Below, piece by piece: positions 1 through 8,650 of a stretch of 64,000 bases of DNA (positions are counted from its first letter, which is position 1; the number at the start of each line of letters is the position of its first letter). The translations under genes were made by a program, and so were the position numbers. This DNA comes from Kordiimonadaceae bacterium (GTDB lineage: Bacteria > Pseudomonadota > Alphaproteobacteria > Sphingomonadales > Kordiimonadaceae): positions 480,704 through 544,703 of the forward strand of contig JAEPQB010000003.1 in NCBI GenBank assembly GCA_017640725.1, given 5' to 3'. Under the pieces are notes generated by a model, which worked only from the letters and a program-made list of their open reading frames with translations, was not told the origin of the DNA and searched no databases.

Positions 1-65
1 CGCTGGTCACTTCTGCGGTATTTTTTGGCGTTGCGGTAAATATGCTAATAAAACGACGACTATAA
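1..65 (+). CDS. 3' end of a membrane-protein gene (partial)
   Basis: The frame beginning at base 3 stays open to a TAA at 63-65 and encodes a 20-residue tail: a run of hydrophobic residues (LVTSAVFFGVAVNML) followed by basic IKRRL. A hydrophobic helix followed by positive charges is what the last transmembrane segment of an inner-membrane protein often looks like. The rest of the gene lies before the window, so no family can be named. The other two frames also close within the first 75 bases, so this reading rests only on composition. Confidence 0.4.
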   Translation, partial: LVTSAVFFGVAVNMLIKRRL

Positions 66-192
66 AGTTCCCATAATATAAATTATACGTATTATCTAAA
101 TACTTGAAAATCTCGTAAAACGAGTGTTTTGCGTCATTGTTCTTTTTTTGTTCTTGTTTCATACTGCCTATGGTTTAAATGACCGAGTTATT

Positions 193-459
193 ATGATGAA
201 AGAAGAACCGCCCCTGCCCACAAACGAAACCAACCTGCCGGACGCCGACCTGGAAGATCATCTGCGCCGACTTTGTTTGTTCCGCCGCCATATCAACGCG
301 ATGATGCAACTCCACATGCCGCGGACGGCGATGTGGTACAGCCTGGTCCATATCCGAAACTCGCTGGATCGATATCAATCCATCTATACCGGTGATGTCT
401 CCCACTATGCTTTGTCGGGCGACCTGAGCCCCAATAGTTTTTGTCCCGCCAATGACTGA
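193..459 (+). CDS. Small protein of unknown function, 88 aa
   Basis: I do not recognise this protein. It starts with an acidic, proline-rich stretch (MMKEEPPLP) followed by a helical region rich in Arg, His and Leu (about residues 20-60), with no signal peptide or obvious metal site. Two ATG codons sit together at 193 and 196; neither has a clear ribosome-binding site. A GTG at 124 in the same frame would add a very hydrophobic leader, but that DNA is T-rich and looks non-coding. Its last codons overlap the ATG of the next gene by 8 bases, implying translational coupling and a shared role. Confidence 0.5.
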   Translation: MMKEEPPLPTNETNLPDADLEDHLRRLCLFRRHINAMMQLHMPRTAMWYSLVHIRNSLDRYQSIYTGDVSHYALSGDLSPNSFCPAND

Positions 460-898
460 CAGTGTTACCGGTCTCAAAAACCCGTATGGGACATACAGGC
501 ATCTTGTGCGGCTTCTTTATATTAGTGGCCTTCTTCTTATGAAGGGCCGACAAGAGCCTTATGTGCAACGCGCGGCAAAGCGGGTGCGCCGTAACGGCCT
601 TGCCCTGCTCGCACAAGTGAAATCCGATATTGACCTGGAAACCGACCAGTCGCGTCTTTTGCGGGATTTGATCTTATCAGCGGACTATCTTCACAGGTGC
701 GGCGCATTGCCGCATGCCCTACCCGCCTTCAAGGAACTCAGCGGAAATACAGAGCGTGAAGTCAGAGCCCTCGCGGAAGCCCTTGGTGGTGGCTGGTCAG
801 ACCGTATGTTCCCTATGTTGGCTGCTAACGATCAGACAAATTGTAAACACAACTTTATTTCGGAAACAGAACGACCACGCAATTCGAAAAAGGACTAA
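452..898 (+). CDS. Hypothetical helical protein, 148 aa
   Basis: Function unknown. The ATG at 452 lies inside the end of the preceding small gene, so the two are probably made from one message. The first 110 residues look alpha-helical with many Arg and Leu residues (for example MKGRQEPYVQRAAKRVRRNG), and the last 30 are polar and probably disordered. There is no signal peptide, membrane segment or recognisable catalytic motif. A large chemoreceptor gene follows on the same strand after about 120 AT-rich bases, so a sensory role is possible but only by position. Confidence 0.5.
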   Translation: MTDSVTGLKNPYGTYRHLVRLLYISGLLLMKGRQEPYVQRAAKRVRRNGLALLAQVKSDIDLETDQSRLLRDLILSADYLHRCGALPHALPAFKELSGNTEREVRALAEALGGGWSDRMFPMLAANDQTNCKHNFISETERPRNSKKD

Positions 899-1019
899 CG
901 TTGTCATTACACGTTGAAAAAAACCGAAATTACATTTTTAGTTTAATCATATTTTAACGATGCGAGCGCCAATGTGCGCTCATAGGGGTCCGAGAACCTG
1001 GAAGTGGGTTGGAGCGAAC

Positions 1020-3185
1020 ATGGAACGAATTCTAAACCAATTTGGCATTGGCACACGCGTTATTGCGCTTGCCATTTTTCCGCTGTTTGTAGCGGTAGTA
1101 TTTGCATTTATTACCGCTGGTGACGCTCGGCAGACGTCGAACCAAGCGAAAGCCATTGAAGAAATGGCGCGCTTTGCACCGACAGTCAGTGCCGTCGTGC
1201 ATGAGCTGCAAAAAGAACGTGGCCGCACCGCCGGTTTTATCGGGACAGGCTTGCGCACAGACCTAAAGCGCCTTGTTGACGCTCAGCGCGATGACACAGA
1301 TGCAGCTTTGGGAACGTTCCGGCGCGCCGACCAAGAATTTGATGCGGCGTCACTTGGTGCTGGCTTCAGCAACGAGCTTTCGCAAGCCCGACAAGCATTG
1401 CAGGAGCTTGAAAGCCAGCGCCGTCAAATTGACGATGGCAATCGCACAGTTCCACAAATGGCGGGCTATTACACAAGCACAATCGCCAGCATGTTGGATA
1501 TCGTGAAATTCATGACCATCAGCGCCAGCGACGCTGAGGTTATGCAGGCGCTAACCGGTTATGTCGGCATTCTGGAAGCGAAAGAGCGCGCGGGTCTTGA
1601 GCGTGCCATGGGTAACGTTGGCTTCAATAACCAGCAGTTCCCTCAGGCGGTTTATAACCGTTTTGTTGGCCTGATCAGCCAGCAAGACTCTTTCATGTCC
1701 GTGTTCAACAACTTTGCGACACCAGAGACAAAAGCGTTCTATGAAGACACGGTGCGTGGTGCCGCGGTCGACAATGTGCAACGCATGCGAGACCAGGCCC
1801 TGAACACACGCGGTGCACTGGACGATGGCCAGCCAATTCCGACAGATTGGTTTGAGCAGATCACAGCAAAAATCGACCTGATGAAACGCGTGGAAGACCG
1901 CAACAACCAGGAAATCATCAGAATTGCCCAAGAAACCTACCAGTCGGCCAACTCCTTGTTCTGGTTGATGACTACCCTATTTGCCGCAGGCTCAGTTGTG
2001 ATTATCGCGTTGGCGTACTTCGTGGCGCGCAGTCTAACGTCGCCGTTGGAAACTCTTCAACAAACTATGAATGAGTTGGCACGTGGTGATATGGAAGTTG
2101 ACGTGCCCTACGTGGATTATGGCAGCGAAATTGGCGACATGGCGCAATCGGTGCTCAAGTTTAAAGATGCTGGTATTGAACGCTTCCTGCTTGAGGTGGA
2201 AACCAAGCGCGCCGAAATTGCGCACTTGTGGCGCACAGAAGAAATGCGCGAGCAGCAAGCCCGCCACGCAGCTGAAGAAGAACGACGTCAAAAAGAAGCT
2301 GAAGAAGCCGAGCAACGTCGCCTTAATGCAGCAATGCAGGCGCTTGCCGACAAGTTTGAGCGGGACGTTGGCACCGTTGTGAACGAGCTTACCAACGCTG
2401 CACGGTCCCTTGAGGCAACGTCTGGTGCGATGATCAATCAGGCGGAGGAAAACGAGGCCTGTGGTGCTGATGCGGCGTCCGCGTCACGTCAGACCTCCTC
2501 CAACGTGCAAACTGTTGCCAGTGCCGCGGAAGAGCTTAGCTCGTCCGTTAGTGAGATCAGCCGGCAGGTGTCAGAGTCCAACCAGATTTCTGGTGAGGCC
2601 CTGACGCAGTCTGAACAAACGGCGGCGACTGTTGAGCAACTTGCCGAGTCTTCCCGCAAAATTGAGGGTGTGCTTGGCCTTATCAATGATATTGCTGAAC
2701 AGACCAACCTTCTCGCGCTCAATGCCACCATTGAGGCAGCGCGTGCCGGTGAAGCAGGTAAAGGCTTCGCGGTCGTTGCCCATGAAGTGAAAGCCCTTGC
2801 GGACCAAACTGCGGGTGCGACAGATGAAATTGCTGGCCAGATCCGGACGATGCAATCTGTTTCGGGTGAAGTAACCGATGCCGTTGAATCAATTCGCTCA
2901 ATTGTTCAGCAAACAAGCAATATTGCCTCTTCTATTGCGGAATCTGTAGATCAGCAAAGTGCTGCGACATCTGAAATTTCGCGCAGTATGCAGGAAGCCA
3001 GCATGGGTGCTGATCAGGTTATGAGCAGCGTTGATAAAGTGCAGCAAGTTGCCGGCGAAACCAAAAGCTCATCAGCGGAAGTGCGCAGCAACTCTGAGGT
3101 GCTGCTGAACCACTGCAACGGGCTTGAGGACGCTGTGAGCAACTTCCTGGGCGAGCTGACGTCACAAGGCCAGCTTAAGCACTAA
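1020..3185 (+). CDS. Methyl-accepting chemotaxis protein with NIT-like sensor domain
   Basis: This is a membrane chemoreceptor of 721 residues that would signal to CheA/CheW. Membrane segments lie at about residues 14-33 and 313-335. The periplasmic region between them carries KERGRTAGF, typical of nitrate/nitrite-sensing NIT domains. A HAMP linker follows ([17 protein letters not shown]), then a coiled coil rich in Glu and Arg, then the signalling hairpin with [19 protein letters not shown]. No CheR-docking pentapeptide is visible at the C-terminus. An in-frame ATG at 960 exists, but the ATG at 1020 has GGAG seven bases upstream and starts just before the first membrane helix. The ligand is inferred only from the domain type. 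No che genes are nearby, so it is an orphan receptor here. Confidence 0.9.
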   Translation: MERILNQFGIGTRVIALAIFPLFVAVVFAFITAGDARQTSNQAKAIEEMARFAPTVSAVVHELQKERGRTAGFIGTGLRTDLKRLVDAQRDDTDAALGTFRRADQEFDAASLGAGFSNELSQARQALQELESQRRQIDDGNRTVPQMAGYYTSTIASMLDIVKFMTISASDAEVMQALTGYVGILEAKERAGLERAMGNVGFNNQQFPQAVYNRFVGLISQQDSFMSVFNNFATPETKAFYEDTVRGAAVDNVQRMRDQALNTRGALDDGQPIPTDWFEQITAKIDLMKRVEDRNNQEIIRIAQETYQSANSLFWLMTTLFAAGSVVIIALAYFVARSLTSPLETLQQTMNELARGDMEVDVPYVDYGSEIGDMAQSVLKFKDAGIERFLLEVETKRAEIAHLWRTEEMREQQARHAAEEERRQKEAEEAEQRRLNAAMQALADKFERDVGTVVNELTNAARSLEATSGAMINQAEENEACGADAASASRQTSSNVQTVASAAEELSSSVSEISRQVSESNQISGEALTQSEQTAATVEQLAESSRKIEGVLGLINDIAEQTNLLALNATIEAARAGEAGKGFAVVAHEVKALADQTAGATDEIAGQIRTMQSVSGEVTDAVESIRSIVQQTSNIASSIAESVDQQSAATSEISRSMQEASMGADQVMSSVDKVQQVAGETKSSSAEVRSNSEVLLNHCNGLEDAVSNFLGELTSQGQLKH

Positions 3186-3206
3186 ACCTGAATTCCATAA
3201 GCAAAA

Positions 3207-3235
3207 ACCGGCAGGGCTACTGCAGTCTTGCCGGT
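3207..3235 (+). promoter_or_regulatory. Hairpin upstream of the porin ribosome-binding site
   Basis: A perfect 7-bp inverted repeat (ACCGGCA and TGCCGGT, 15-base loop) lies between the chemoreceptor stop and the porin start, ending five bases before GGAGG. On the plus strand no T-run follows, so it is not a standard terminator. Read on the minus strand it is followed by TTTTT, but no minus-strand gene ends here. It could affect porin translation or protect the 3' end of the chemoreceptor message. Confidence 0.35.
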
Positions 3236-3250
3236 GTATGGAGGAATCTC

Positions 3251-4465
3251 ATGAAAATGACCAATCTTACCGTGGCGTCATGCCTGGCGGCAGGCGCCCT
3301 GCTCTCCCCATCAGTCAGTGCACAAGATGCCGACGATGATTTCTGGAGCAAGCTGAAACCCTATGTTGATGCGCGTCTTCGCAACGAAACCGTGGACCAA
3401 GACAGCCGACCGCTTGATGCCAATTCATGGACATTGCGTATACGTGCGGGGCTTGAGCTAAAACTTTCTGATACCACCACAATTGCGGGTGATCTGGACT
3501 GGGTTGAAGTGTTGAATAATGATTTCAACTCCACCATTAATGGACGCACGCAGTTTCCTGTTGTGGGTGACCCTCAAGCCACGGAATTGAACCGGCTTTA
3601 CCTGACCAACACTTCCATTGAAGACACAAAAATAACTATTGGTCGGCAGCGCATCATCTTTGATGACGCGCGCTTTGTTGGCAATGTGGGTTGGCGCCAA
3701 AATGAGCAGACTTATGACGCTGTGCGCATTGAGAATAGTTCTTGGGGTGACGTCAAAATTGATACCGCCTACCTGCGCAGAGTGAACCGGATTTTTGGAC
3801 CGGACTCGCCCGCTGGACGTTTCCGCGGTGATACGTTTTTGCTGAACGTCTCCAAGCCAACGCCAATTGGTAAGTTGACCGGCTTTGCCTATTTGGTGGA
3901 GCTTGAAGAAGCGCTTGCTAACTCGGTGCAAACCTATGGTGGCCGGTTGACTGGCAAAACAAATGTTGCCGATGACGTTAGCTTTGCCTACGCCGCTTCA
4001 TTCGCTACCCAAAGCGAATATCAGAATAATCCGATCGACTTTTCAACGGATTACTATTTTGCCGAGGGCGTTTTTGGATCCAACGGGTTTACAGGTGGTG
4101 CAGGTTATGAAGTCTTAACCGGTAACGGCACCAAGGGTTTCGCGACACCGCTAGCGACACTGCATAAATTCCAGGGCTTTGCAGATCTGTTTTTGGCAAC
4201 GCCTGCAGATGGGATCGAAGACCTGTACTTCAAAGCCGGCTGGGCAGGCAAGAATGTTGGGCCTTTTTCTTCGGTTAGGTTTGTTGCTGCTTATCATGAT
4301 TTCAGGGCTGAAAATGTCTCGCTCAAGTACGGCACTGAAACCAATTTACTTGCGGTCGCAAACTGGAAAAACATGACTTTCCTCGTGAAGTATGCCGACT
4401 ATAACGCAGACGGTTTTGGCACCGATACGACGCGTTTGACGATAGATTTTGGTATCAAATTCTGA
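3251..4465 (+). CDS. Outer-membrane beta-barrel porin, alginate-export-like
   Basis: The 404-residue product has a signal peptide ending at SVSAQD, then alternating beta-strand sequence to the end and a C-terminal aromatic residue (DFGIKF), the usual outer-membrane insertion signal. Motifs such as NRLYLTNTSIEDTKITIGRQRI and VGWRQNEQTYDAVRI resemble alginate-export/AlgE-like porins, which pass anionic or hydrophobic solutes. The substrate cannot be told from sequence. The start has a strong GGAGGAAT ribosome-binding site and the gene is followed closely by a strong terminator, so it is likely a single or final cistron. Confidence 0.75.
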   Translation: MKMTNLTVASCLAAGALLSPSVSAQDADDDFWSKLKPYVDARLRNETVDQDSRPLDANSWTLRIRAGLELKLSDTTTIAGDLDWVEVLNNDFNSTINGRTQFPVVGDPQATELNRLYLTNTSIEDTKITIGRQRIIFDDARFVGNVGWRQNEQTYDAVRIENSSWGDVKIDTAYLRRVNRIFGPDSPAGRFRGDTFLLNVSKPTPIGKLTGFAYLVELEEALANSVQTYGGRLTGKTNVADDVSFAYAASFATQSEYQNNPIDFSTDYYFAEGVFGSNGFTGGAGYEVLTGNGTKGFATPLATLHKFQGFADLFLATPADGIEDLYFKAGWAGKNVGPFSSVRFVAAYHDFRAENVSLKYGTETNLLAVANWKNMTFLVKYADYNADGFGTDTTRLTIDFGIKF

Positions 4466-4491
4466 TGGCGAAAACACATCTGTGACGACGA

Positions 4492-4517
4492 AGGGGGCCA
4501 TCCGCCCCCTTTTTTTG
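4492..4517 (+). terminator. Rho-independent terminator after the porin gene
   Basis: AGGGGGC and GCCCCCT form a 7-bp GC-rich stem around CATCC, followed directly by a run of T residues. It sits 27 bases after the porin stop codon and before the two-component operon, so it closes the porin transcript. Confidence 0.9.
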
Positions 4518-4672
4518 CGCTTTATCCCATTGATCATACCCTTCAAACCAGATGATTGACCATTCCCCGGGTCGATTGCCACAGTGACGTTTTGGGGCGA
4601 TAAATCATGAAAACTTGATGATTGCACCAACCTCAAGGGGGCCTTAGGCTTGCCACAGGGAGGGGACCGAAG

Positions 4673-5740
4673 ATGACCACTCTAATTACCAAAATAAAAG
4701 CCCTAATGACGCCCAGACTGACTGTGTTGATAACGGTGTGGCTGCTCGTTGTCTTTGGTATGATGGCCTACTATAAGGCGCGCTTTGTTATCAGCGGCGA
4801 ATTTCCATGGACAACCATGTTTGCCATGTTTTCGCTGGATGCTGTTTTTGGTTACATCGTGGCGACCATTCTGGTTTTTGGGGGCGAAGCTGTTGGCCGG
4901 ATGGTCGACCGGCTGACCAAGAACAGTTTTTCAGTGGTGTCTGCCGCCACCATTCGCTACTTCACCTGTGCGACCTTTGGCGTTCTGGCGGTATCTGCCG
5001 CGGCTTACGGCTGGTTTACCCTATTGTTTGGATTTGACACATCACCGGAGTTTTTGGTCGATATGGCGGTGCTTTCGGTTGGCATGCCGCTTGTGATCAA
5101 TGGATTGATGGAGACATTCCATTACCATGGCGCGTGGCAGGCAGAACGCTTTGAGAAGGAAAGTGCCGCGCGTGAGGCGTTGCGGGCCGAATTTGAAGCC
5201 CTGCGCAACCAGGTAAGCCCGCATTTTCTGTTCAATAGTTTTGCCACCCTTTCCCATATCATAGAAGAAGACCCAAAAAGAGCTGCCGAATTTCTGGAGA
5301 ATTTGTCAGGCGTATTCCGTTTTGTGCTGCAAAACCGGGAAGCTGATACGGTGCCACTTTCTGAGGAGCTAGCGGCCGTGGAGGCCTTGTTGAAGGTTCA
5401 TCAAATGCGGGTGCCGGATGGGTTGGTTGTTGAGACTGCTATTCCAGCTGAGGCTTTAGCGCACCCTATCCCGATTATGGCGCTTTACACCCTGGTTGAG
5501 AATGCCTTGAAACACAATGTGGTGTCTGCCGAACGACCGCTTTCGATATCCATTAATTTTGGCCCAGACAATGTTTTGGTCGTCGAAAACAATCTTCAAC
5601 CCAAACGTACCCGCCATTCATTGGGCACTGGCCTTGAAAACCTGGACCGCAGGTTGCAGCATTTGCTGAAAGCGAAACTGGATATCCAGAAAACTGACAG
5701 CAAGTTCATTGTGCGGGCTCCTTTGATGGCAGTGTCATGA
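4673..5740 (+). CDS. LytS-type membrane sensor histidine kinase
   Basis: The 355-residue protein has four predicted membrane helices in its first 150 residues with almost no extracytoplasmic domain, suggesting sensing within the membrane. A short coiled coil leads to the His_kinase-family phosphoacceptor, His184 in QVSPHFLFNSF, and to a HATPase region with LVENALKHNV and a glycine motif LGTGLENL. This is the kinase class that pairs with LytTR regulators, and its stop overlaps the start of exactly such a gene. An upstream in-frame ATG exists at 4622, but 4673 has AGGGAGGGG just ahead. The stimulus is unknown. Confidence 0.85.
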   Translation: MTTLITKIKALMTPRLTVLITVWLLVVFGMMAYYKARFVISGEFPWTTMFAMFSLDAVFGYIVATILVFGGEAVGRMVDRLTKNSFSVVSAATIRYFTCATFGVLAVSAAAYGWFTLLFGFDTSPEFLVDMAVLSVGMPLVINGLMETFHYHGAWQAERFEKESAAREALRAEFEALRNQVSPHFLFNSFATLSHIIEEDPKRAAEFLENLSGVFRFVLQNREADTVPLSEELAAVEALLKVHQMRVPDGLVVETAIPAEALAHPIPIMALYTLVENALKHNVVSAERPLSISINFGPDNVLVVENNLQPKRTRHSLGTGLENLDRRLQHLLKAKLDIQKTDSKFIVRAPLMAVS

Positions 5741-6489
5741 AGATACTTTTGGTGGAAGATGAGCCCATTGCAGCCGCACGGCTCAAAAATTTGGTTGAAA
5801 CGGTACGGTCAGACGCCTCTGTTGATGCCATTGAGGGCACGGCCGAGGGTGCTGCCAAACGTATAATGGAGCACAATTTCGACCTCATATTCATGGACAT
5901 TCAGCTAGCAGACGGACTGTGTTTTGACATTTTTGAGGCCGTAGACCCGCCCTGCCCGGTGATTTTTTGTACTGCATTTGATGACTATGCCATCCAGGCG
6001 TTTAAAGCGAATGGGATTGAGTATTTGCTCAAGCCGGTTCGCGATCAAGATATTACCAGAGCATTTGAGCGCTATGATGGATTAAAAAAACAGCTGTCCG
6101 GGCAGACCGTGAAACCGAGCCGAGATGTGGTCAATTCTATTGATAGCAGTGGCCCCGCAAAACAAAGGTTCTTAATTCGCGCCGGAAATCGCTTGTTTAG
6201 CATCAATGTTGACGAAGTGGCCTGGTTTGAAACGCGCGGCCGCGACATTGCGCTTCACACATTTGATGGTAGAGATTTTTACATCGATGACACGTTGAAC
6301 GAATTGGAACGAAAGCTTGAAACCAGTGCGTTCTTCCGGATCAATCGCCAGCGATTGGTTGCATTCGATGCTATTGAAGACATCCGAATTGATGAAGGTC
6401 GCTACCAACTGAAGTTGGCTGCTGACCCTTCCCCTGTTCTGGTCAGCAGGGACCGAGTTACCGACTTTCGCCAATGGCTTGACCGGTAA
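5737..6489 (+). CDS. LytTR-family response regulator
   Basis: The 250-residue product has a receiver domain (residues 1-120) with the acidic pair ED, phospho-acceptor Asp54 in IFMDIQ, and the conserved Lys in LLKPV. A LytTR DNA-binding domain follows at about 145-250 (FETRGRDIALHT, FFRINRQRLVAFDAI). It starts at ATGA overlapping the kinase stop, so the two form a two-component system. LytTR proteins bind imperfect direct repeats upstream of targets. I could not place a convincing site, but the TIR-TPR gene just downstream is the obvious first candidate target. Confidence 0.88.
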   Translation: MKILLVEDEPIAAARLKNLVETVRSDASVDAIEGTAEGAAKRIMEHNFDLIFMDIQLADGLCFDIFEAVDPPCPVIFCTAFDDYAIQAFKANGIEYLLKPVRDQDITRAFERYDGLKKQLSGQTVKPSRDVVNSIDSSGPAKQRFLIRAGNRLFSINVDEVAWFETRGRDIALHTFDGRDFYIDDTLNELERKLETSAFFRINRQRLVAFDAIEDIRIDEGRYQLKLAADPSPVLVSRDRVTDFRQWLDR

Positions 6490-6592
6490 AGGGCGATTTT
6501 TTTGGAAACCACTGTACAAAAGTACTAACTCTGTTGCTATATCAATGGGGCTTTAGGTTGTAGGCTTCTTTAGCGCAAGCAGTGATTGGGTC

Positions 6593-8650
6593 GTGGTGGA
6601 TTTTCGTTTTAAGGCATTTATCAGTTACAGCCATCAGAATAGCCTTCAGGCTGAATGGTTGCTGAAAAAACTAGAAAACTACCGCATTCCGCCCCACCTG
6701 AATGCGTCCCGGAATTTCCGTGGCAAACCCGGCGAAACAATCGGACGAATATTCAGGGACCGCGAGGTTCTGCCAGCTTCTGGCAGTATGGACGACGACA
6801 TTCAACGAGCCATCGCAGACGCTGAATATTTGATTGTTGTATGTTCACGAGACGCGGCCAGGTCTTCGAGGGTGAATAGCGAAATTCGTCATTTCATCTC
6901 TTCGCGCGATAGCAGCAATATACTCTGTTATGTCATTGATGGTGAACCAAGTTTTGAATCCAAGGCCATTGGTGAGAACTTAAGCTGTATACCCCCGGAG
7001 CTGCGAAAATTGCGTTTGGTCACCGGACTGACGCCGTTGGCGGCTGATGCACGCTCGACGGGTGATGGCCGCAAAAACGCCGTCAACAAAATTGTAGCTG
7101 GCTTATTAGGCGTCAATCTCGACGAGTTGCTGCGCCGGGACCTCAAACGGAAAAACCGCAAGCTTTCCTTCATGGCTGCGGCATCTTTTGCGATGACACT
7201 CACTGCGGTTGGTTTGCTATTACGCGCAAACCATGCAGAGCAGAGCGAAAAAATAGCCAAAGAACAAGCACAACTGGAACAGGCACGAGCCGAAGACCTC
7301 GTTGGTTTCATGCTTGATGACCTGATTGGTGTTGGACTTCAAAAACTTGGCCGAACCGATGTGCTCGATGCTGTTGTCAGCAAGATTGTGGATCACTATA
7401 GCCAACTGGATGATGACGCACTCTCTCCTGAGGAGCTGGGTCGCAAAGTCAAAGCATATCAACAGCTTGGGAAGCTTTACCTAGGTAAAGATCTGCGTGA
7501 CCCCGCTCAACAGTTGTTCGAATATGCCTATGAAACAACCGCCAAAAACCTTGAGCGTCACCCTGACGTGGACCAGTTGATTTTTGACCATGCTGAGAGC
7601 CTGTATTGGGTTGGTTTAAATCATATCTTCAATGGAAGGTACGGTGAAGCCGAACAAGCTTGGGGCGAGCGAGTTCAGGTTGGCGAGCGATTATGGCAAT
7701 CTGACGAACACCCCTACTTCTTCTGGAGCCGAATGGCAGATTATTCTGTGCATCATGGTTGGGCTCTCATGGAAATCGGGAAGTATGAAGAAGCGCTTGC
7801 AGCCTTTGAAAAAGGATTAGCGCAACGGAAAGCAAATGCCGCCCGTTTTTCCGATGAAATTGGTTGGCTAAATTCCGTTGGTGGCGGGCACTATCACGTG
7901 CAATGGGCGTTATCCTATTTGGGGCGCAATGAGGAAGCTCTTGTGCACGCTGAGCGATCTAACACACTGTATGCTTTGCTTACTGAAGCGGACGACCATG
8001 ACCAGCGCGCGCGCGGTAACTATGCACGCAGCCTGAGGTGGCGGGCAGAATTAGAAATCGCATTGGGTTTGAATGAGGCGGCGGTCGACCATCTTCAGCA
8101 ATCAGTCGACTTGCACCGACAGTTGCTGGACTATGAACCGCAGAACACAACTTTCCAGTATCAGGGCTGTGTCAGCTCTGTCATGCTGGCGGAATTGCAT
8201 TGGCGGCACGGTGAAGCTGCGCCAGCAGAAAAGACGCTTGTTAGTGGTTGTTTTGAGCCTCAAACCACCTTGGCACTAGACCATTTTAAGGTTCACAATC
8301 GGTTTTTTGGATACCGCCGGGCGCTACTGGAACTTGATATGGCTTTGCAGGCAAAAGCAACCGATCGCTCTCGAGATATCTATTCGGCTGTTATCCAACG
8401 TTGGAATAGAGAGCCTGGTGAAATCAAACGCTCTACACAAGGACAGATGGTTGGGCTTGAGCTCGCAATCCAGGCAGCCAGCATGCATTTATTGGATGGC
8501 TCAATGCCCCAAGCCCCGGTTAATTTAACAGCCCAAATCGAACAGCTTGAGAGCAATAATTCGAATGGTTTTGCTGGCACCAAAAAACAGCTGGAGCGGG
8601 CGCGTCAGCTGGCTCTGTTGGTTGAACCTGGCCTTGCCAGGGCCAGGTGA
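6593..8650 (+). CDS. TIR domain protein with one membrane segment and TPR-like repeats
   Basis: The 685-residue protein opens with a bacterial TIR domain (residues 5-175): FKAFISYSHQN, IFRDREVLPAS, and RVNSEIRHF, whose Glu97 matches the catalytic glutamate of NAD-cleaving TIR enzymes. A hydrophobic helix follows at 191-210, then a long region of TPR-like helical repeats such as ALMEIGKYEEALAAFEKGL. So the TIR side is likely cytoplasmic; the repeat side would lie across the membrane if the helix spans it. TIR domains either cleave NAD or act as adaptors; which applies here is unknown. Start is one of two adjacent GTG codons (6593, 6596). It follows a LytTR regulator by 103 bases and its stop overlaps the next start by one base. 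Confidence 0.82.
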   Translation: MVDFRFKAFISYSHQNSLQAEWLLKKLENYRIPPHLNASRNFRGKPGETIGRIFRDREVLPASGSMDDDIQRAIADAEYLIVVCSRDAARSSRVNSEIRHFISSRDSSNILCYVIDGEPSFESKAIGENLSCIPPELRKLRLVTGLTPLAADARSTGDGRKNAVNKIVAGLLGVNLDELLRRDLKRKNRKLSFMAAASFAMTLTAVGLLLRANHAEQSEKIAKEQAQLEQARAEDLVGFMLDDLIGVGLQKLGRTDVLDAVVSKIVDHYSQLDDDALSPEELGRKVKAYQQLGKLYLGKDLRDPAQQLFEYAYETTAKNLERHPDVDQLIFDHAESLYWVGLNHIFNGRYGEAEQAWGERVQVGERLWQSDEHPYFFWSRMADYSVHHGWALMEIGKYEEALAAFEKGLAQRKANAARFSDEIGWLNSVGGGHYHVQWALSYLGRNEEALVHAERSNTLYALLTEADDHDQRARGNYARSLRWRAELEIALGLNEAAVDHLQQSVDLHRQLLDYEPQNTTFQYQGCVSSVMLAELHWRHGEAAPAEKTLVSGCFEPQTTLALDHFKVHNRFFGYRRALLELDMALQAKATDRSRDIYSAVIQRWNREPGEIKRSTQGQMVGLELAIQAASMHLLDGSMPQAPVNLTAQIEQLESNNSNGFAGTKKQLERARQLALLVEPGLARAR

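Noticed and set aside
124..192. Signal-peptide-like extension of the first small gene
   Set aside because: The hydrophobic run comes from T-rich DNA, there is no ribosome-binding site or basic N-terminus, and a small hairpin overlaps the GTG.
452..898. Accessory protein (Avd-like) of a diversity-generating retroelement
   Set aside because: The helical look is suggestive, but no reverse transcriptase or template/variable repeat pair is nearby.
4518..4672. LytTR binding repeats upstream of the kinase-regulator operon
   Set aside because: I looked for the paired imperfect repeats typical of LytTR sites but found none with convincing spacing.
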